Origin: Lactococcus ileimucosae
GTDB taxonomy: Bacteria; Bacillota; Bacilli; Lactobacillales; Streptococcaceae
Assembly (NCBI RefSeq): GCF_943193185.1
Contig: NZ_CALPDE010000004.1
Span: 62,001 to 126,000 of the forward strand
Direction of reading: 5' to 3'
DNA length: 64,000 nucleotides
Position 1 is the first letter of the stretch, and every line of letters starts with the position of its first letter. Both the position numbers and the translations under genes were made by a program. The notes beneath the pieces are model-generated. The model ran no database searches, was not told the DNA's origin, and saw only the letters and a program-made list of their open reading frames with translations. Below, piece by piece: positions 61,033 through 64,000 of this stretch.

Positions 61033-61560
61033 TTAGAGTATCTCTTTGGAAATTTTTGCCAATTGTGATTTGACGGAAGCATCAATGATTTTTCCACGTG
61101 AATTTACGATAAAACCACCGACAATCTTTTCATCTACTGTGTTCACGATTGTTACTTCGTTCAAATCAAATTTCGATTTAGCGAGAGCAACAAATTTTTC
61201 GATTTGTGTTTCAGTTAACTTTACGCTTGAAACGACCTCTACATCCGCAATTTTAAACATGTCATCTGCTGTATTTTTGATTTCAGCAAGAATGTCTGAT
61301 AAGTCTGCCAAGCGTCCGTTTGCACGCACAGTGTTAAGGAAATTTTTCATCAAGTCTGATGCATTTTCCTTAATCATGTCAATGACTTGCGCTTTTGCAG
61401 AGGCAGAATAAACCTCTGTCTCAAAGAATGAAGCCAGGTTTTCTTCTTTAAAAAGCTGCGTCAGTTCGTTTACCTCAGATAGAATAACTTCTAGCTGAGA
61501 CCGTTCTTTCGCAACTTCAAGCAAGGCTTTACTGTATTTTTGAGAATTGACTGTTGTCAT
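61033..61560 (-). CDS. atpH: F1 ATP synthase delta subunit
   Basis: 175 residues, the peripheral-stalk subunit joining F1 to the b subunits. Helical N-terminal domain ([16 protein letters not shown]) and C-terminal [24 protein letters not shown] motif. Confidence 0.95.
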   Translation of the reverse strand: MTTVNSQKYSKALLEVAKERSQLEVILSEVNELTQLFKEENLASFFETEVYSASAKAQVIDMIKENASDLMKNFLNTVRANGRLADLSDILAEIKNTADDMFKIADVEVVSSVKLTETQIEKFVALAKSKFDLNEVTIVNTVDEKIVGGFIVNSRGKIIDASVKSQLAKISKEIL

Positions 61561-61574
61561 TTACAACCAACCTC

Positions 61575-62081
61575 CTATTCGCCAAGTTTAGCAATATAGC
61601 TGTCAATAAGTTCTGATTGTGCTTGCGCATCCAAAGATTGTCCAATAAGCTTTTCAGCAATTTGCACAGAGATATCCGCAACATCTCCTTTAACCGAACT
61701 TAGGGCTTCTTTGCGCTCTTGTTCAATGTCTTCTTGGGCACGTTTCTTCACATTTGCCGCTTCTTCATTGGCTAGAGCTAAGATATTTGCACGATTTTGT
61801 TTAGCTGTGTCATTAGCTGTTTGGATAATATTTGCGGCTTCTTCTTTTGAACCAGCAAGTTCAGCTTCACGTTGCGCTAATAATGTTTCTGCTTCTTTTT
61901 TTGACAGTTCTGCGGTGGTGATATCGTTGCTAATCTTATTTGCACGTTCTTCAAAGATTCCAGTAATAGCTCCCCATGCAAATTTCCGAATCAAGAGCAG
62001 CAAGATGATAAAGGCACCACTGACAACGATAATATTACCCAGAACTGTGTTCGGAGCAGTTTCTAATAATGTAATAAGCAT
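61575..62081 (-). CDS. atpF: Fo ATP synthase b subunit
   Basis: 168 residues: one N-terminal membrane helix (about residues 12-30, LGNIIVVSGAFIILLLLI) and a long charged coiled coil forming the peripheral stalk. Confidence 0.95.
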   Translation of the reverse strand: MLITLLETAPNTVLGNIIVVSGAFIILLLLIRKFAWGAITGIFEERANKISNDITTAELSKKEAETLLAQREAELAGSKEEAANIIQTANDTAKQNRANILALANEEAANVKKRAQEDIEQERKEALSSVKGDVADISVQIAEKLIGQSLDAQAQSELIDSYIAKLGE

Positions 62082-62094
62082 TTCTACTCCTTTC

Positions 62095-62808
62095 CTAGTG
62101 TTCTGCTAAAATTTTGTGACTAATATAAAGATTTGTCAAAAGGACAAACACATAAGCCTGAAGGGCTGAAATAAAGATTGAGAATGCTATCCAAGCCATC
62201 TCCAAAACCCAAACAACAGGAAGAAGGAACCACCCAGAATGAATCATCTCAGCAATAATCCCTAAAAGGACTTCACCTGCAAAAATATTACCGTAAAGAC
62301 GAAGCCCCATAGACAAGGCATTTGTAAATTCTTCCATAATTGTCATCGGAAGCATAGCTTTCGGCTCTTTCCAAAAGGAATTTTTAATATAACCTTTAAA
62401 GCCAAATTGTTTTACACCAAGAGTATTAGCAAGTACAACGATTAAAATCGCCAAGGTCAAGTCAACTGTTGAGTTGGCTGTTGGGGAGCGCCACAAACTA
62501 ACATCTCCTGGTGCAGTGATTTTAGTCACCAGCCCAATAATATTTGAAATCAGAAGGAAAGAAAAGAGTGTAAAACTCATAAGGGCATACTTTGGTGACT
62601 CTTTGGCACCTAGGTTTTCACGACCGATGCCATTAATAAAGTCAACTACCCATTCAAGGACGTTTTGCTTACCTGTAGGCTTAAGTTGCATGTTGCGACT
62701 TGCCCAATAAATCAAACCAAAGACGATGAGCACGGTCAAAGCTGTCATATAGAGAATGACACCGTCAAAAGTCACTGGTCCAACATTAAATGTCCATGTC
62801 GATTCCAT
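62095..62808 (-). CDS. atpB: Fo ATP synthase a subunit
   Basis: 237 residues with five to six membrane helices. The essential Arg lies in SMGLRLYGNIFAGEVLLG, and the C-terminal segment is ISALQAYVFVLLTNLYI. Forms the proton half-channels with the c ring. Confidence 0.96.
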   Translation of the reverse strand: MESTWTFNVGPVTFDGVILYMTALTVLIVFGLIYWASRNMQLKPTGKQNVLEWVVDFINGIGRENLGAKESPKYALMSFTLFSFLLISNIIGLVTKITAPGDVSLWRSPTANSTVDLTLAILIVVLANTLGVKQFGFKGYIKNSFWKEPKAMLPMTIMEEFTNALSMGLRLYGNIFAGEVLLGIIAEMIHSGWFLLPVVWVLEMAWIAFSIFISALQAYVFVLLTNLYISHKILAEH

Positions 62809-62862
62809 AGCTCGTCTTCCTTTCTAAATAATTGTTGAATAAATAAGTTAAATCAACCTTTT

Positions 62863-63078
<216 letters not shown>

Positions 63079-63129
63079 TTAATGACCTCTTTCTATATGC
63101 GATTTTTCGCAAATTTTTATTACTATGAA

Positions 63130-63158
63130 ATTATAGTCCTATTCAATCCGTTTGTCAA
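63130..63158 (-). promoter_or_regulatory. ATP synthase operon promoter
   Basis: Perfect TTGACA, 17-base spacer, perfect TATAAT on the minus strand, about 50 bases before atpE. Confidence 0.9.
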
Positions 63159-63293
63159 AACTTAACCCAAGATTATCATACATTTTATCTGGAATTGTTC
63201 GGTCTTTTTCGAGCAAGCGTTTTCTTTATGAATGGTTTAAGTTTTCTAGGAACTTTCTCTTATTATTGTTTATTTTTATAAGTTTAAATTTTT

Positions 63294-64000
63294 TTAACTT
63301 AGGCGTTCTTCTTGCTTGTATTCAATGGGCAACCATTTAAGAACTTCTTCAATCTGCTTGCTCCAATAATACCATTCATGCGTTCCCGGAGATTTCTTAT
63401 AGATTAAGTCAAATCCGTTATCTTCAAGCACAGCTGCTGCATGATCATTTCCTGCAACAAGATAATCTTGTTCGCCACACCAACTGTAGAGTTTAGGTTT
63501 GGGCCCTGTATGATGCTCTGTCAGATAGAGGATACTGTTCTCACTCTCATTAAACTGGTCAAGATTCCCAAATAACCCTGTCCAATAAGCCTGGTTTTCA
63601 GCACTTTGTTCTTTTAAGTCTGACAGATCTAAAGCCCCTGATAAACTGGCCGCATAACTAAAATTATTTGTTGCCAAAGCCAGTTTGAAGGCACCATATC
63701 CTCCCATAGATAAGCCTGCAATAAAGTTTTTCTCTCTTTTGGTGCTTAAATTAGGAAAGAAATTATGAAGAACTTGTGGTAATTCCTTAGCAATCGCATC
63801 AAAATACTTCATGCCATAGTTTGTGTTTGTATAGAAGCCCAAATCAGTCGAGGGCATAACAAGTGCAAGCTGAGTATGTCGAATCAATCGGTCAATCCCT
63901 GTTCGTATCAGCCATGAATCTTCGTTTCCTGACATCCCATGTAAAAGATACAATACCGGGATGTCACTGTTCACTTCTTTTCCTGTCTTACTGGACTCTG
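63294..64000 (-). CDS. Putative esterase (S-formylglutathione hydrolase-like), 5' part missing
   Basis: An alpha/beta hydrolase of the esterase D type, open to the window edge. It has the oxyanion motif YLLHGMSGNEDSW, nucleophile elbow GLSMGGYGAFK (catalytic Ser), Asp in CGEQDYL and His in GTHEWYYW. Similar lactococcal enzymes (EstA) cleave short-chain esters, so this may be a tributyrin esterase. About 235 residues are visible; the start lies outside. Confidence 0.9.
   Translation of the reverse strand, partial: ESSKTGKEVNSDIPVLYLLHGMSGNEDSWLIRTGIDRLIRHTQLALVMPSTDLGFYTNTNYGMKYFDAIAKELPQVLHNFFPNLSTKREKNFIAGLSMGGYGAFKLALATNNFSYAASLSGALDLSDLKEQSAENQAYWTGLFGNLDQFNESENSILYLTEHHTGPKPKLYSWCGEQDYLVAGNDHAAAVLEDNGFDLIYKKSPGTHEWYYWSKQIEEVLKWLPIEYKQEERLS

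Overview
The window looks like a chromosomal segment of a low-GC Gram-positive lactic acid bacterium, most likely the Lactococcus garvieae / L. petauri group. The reasons are the gene content and order (shikimate genes, fusions of binding protein and permease in amino-acid ABC transporters, fruR-fruK-fruA, hrcA-grpE-dnaK without dnaJ, atpEBFHAGDC), AGGAGG-type ribosome sites, CIRCE operators, and a bacteriocin precursor that closely resembles garvicin A as I remember it. The species is an inference. No rRNA, tRNA, CRISPR array or intact insertion sequence was seen.

Layout. 1-1740: shikimate kinase (cut by the window edge) and EPSP synthase. 1850-7160: bacteriocin island on the plus strand with a frameshifted immunity gene, a garvicin A-like precursor, a second immunity gene, a C39-peptidase ABC exporter, its accessory protein, and a second precursor/immunity pair. 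7286-15000: a large secreted protein with a DUF6273-like C-terminus, then a Bce/Yxd-type antimicrobial-peptide sensing and detoxification module (YxeA protein, ABC ATPase and permease, small membrane protein, response regulator, histidine kinase, acetyltransferase). 15121-20632: aroC, yktB, a transporter, aroB, aroE and a DedA protein. 20869-30230: glutamine transporter glnPQ, murD-murG-ftsQ, and a second amino-acid transporter behind a lysine riboswitch. 30366-35139: covRS, yceD, rpmE2 and folC.

35153-43054 is the most unusual stretch. A radical SAM/SPASM enzyme with a PqqD-like N-terminus is preceded by a 29-codon gene. Three further tiny genes follow upstream, three of the four peptides beginning MKRAK and all carrying Cys and Trp (two also a His-His pair). 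Three of the small genes have near-identical promoters (TTGAAA, 17 bp, GATAAT) with a shared 21-bp box, and three are followed by their own terminators. I read this as a modular, undescribed-looking RiPP locus. Next to it lie a secreted DUF6273-like protein, a TetR regulator and three tandem secreted proteins of the ETX/MTX2 (aerolysin-like) pore-forming toxin type. Their mRNA leaders share a hairpin that covers the ribosome binding site.

43130-64000: fructose operon, a candidate type I toxin-antitoxin locus, a decayed DUF6273-type pseudogene, an Spx paralogue without its CXXC, the HrcA heat-shock operon with two CIRCE elements (one inside a terminator hairpin), a D,D-carboxypeptidase and a histidine phosphatase, a proline-rich surface protein, a membrane protein of unknown function, the complete F1Fo ATP synthase operon, and a partial esterase.
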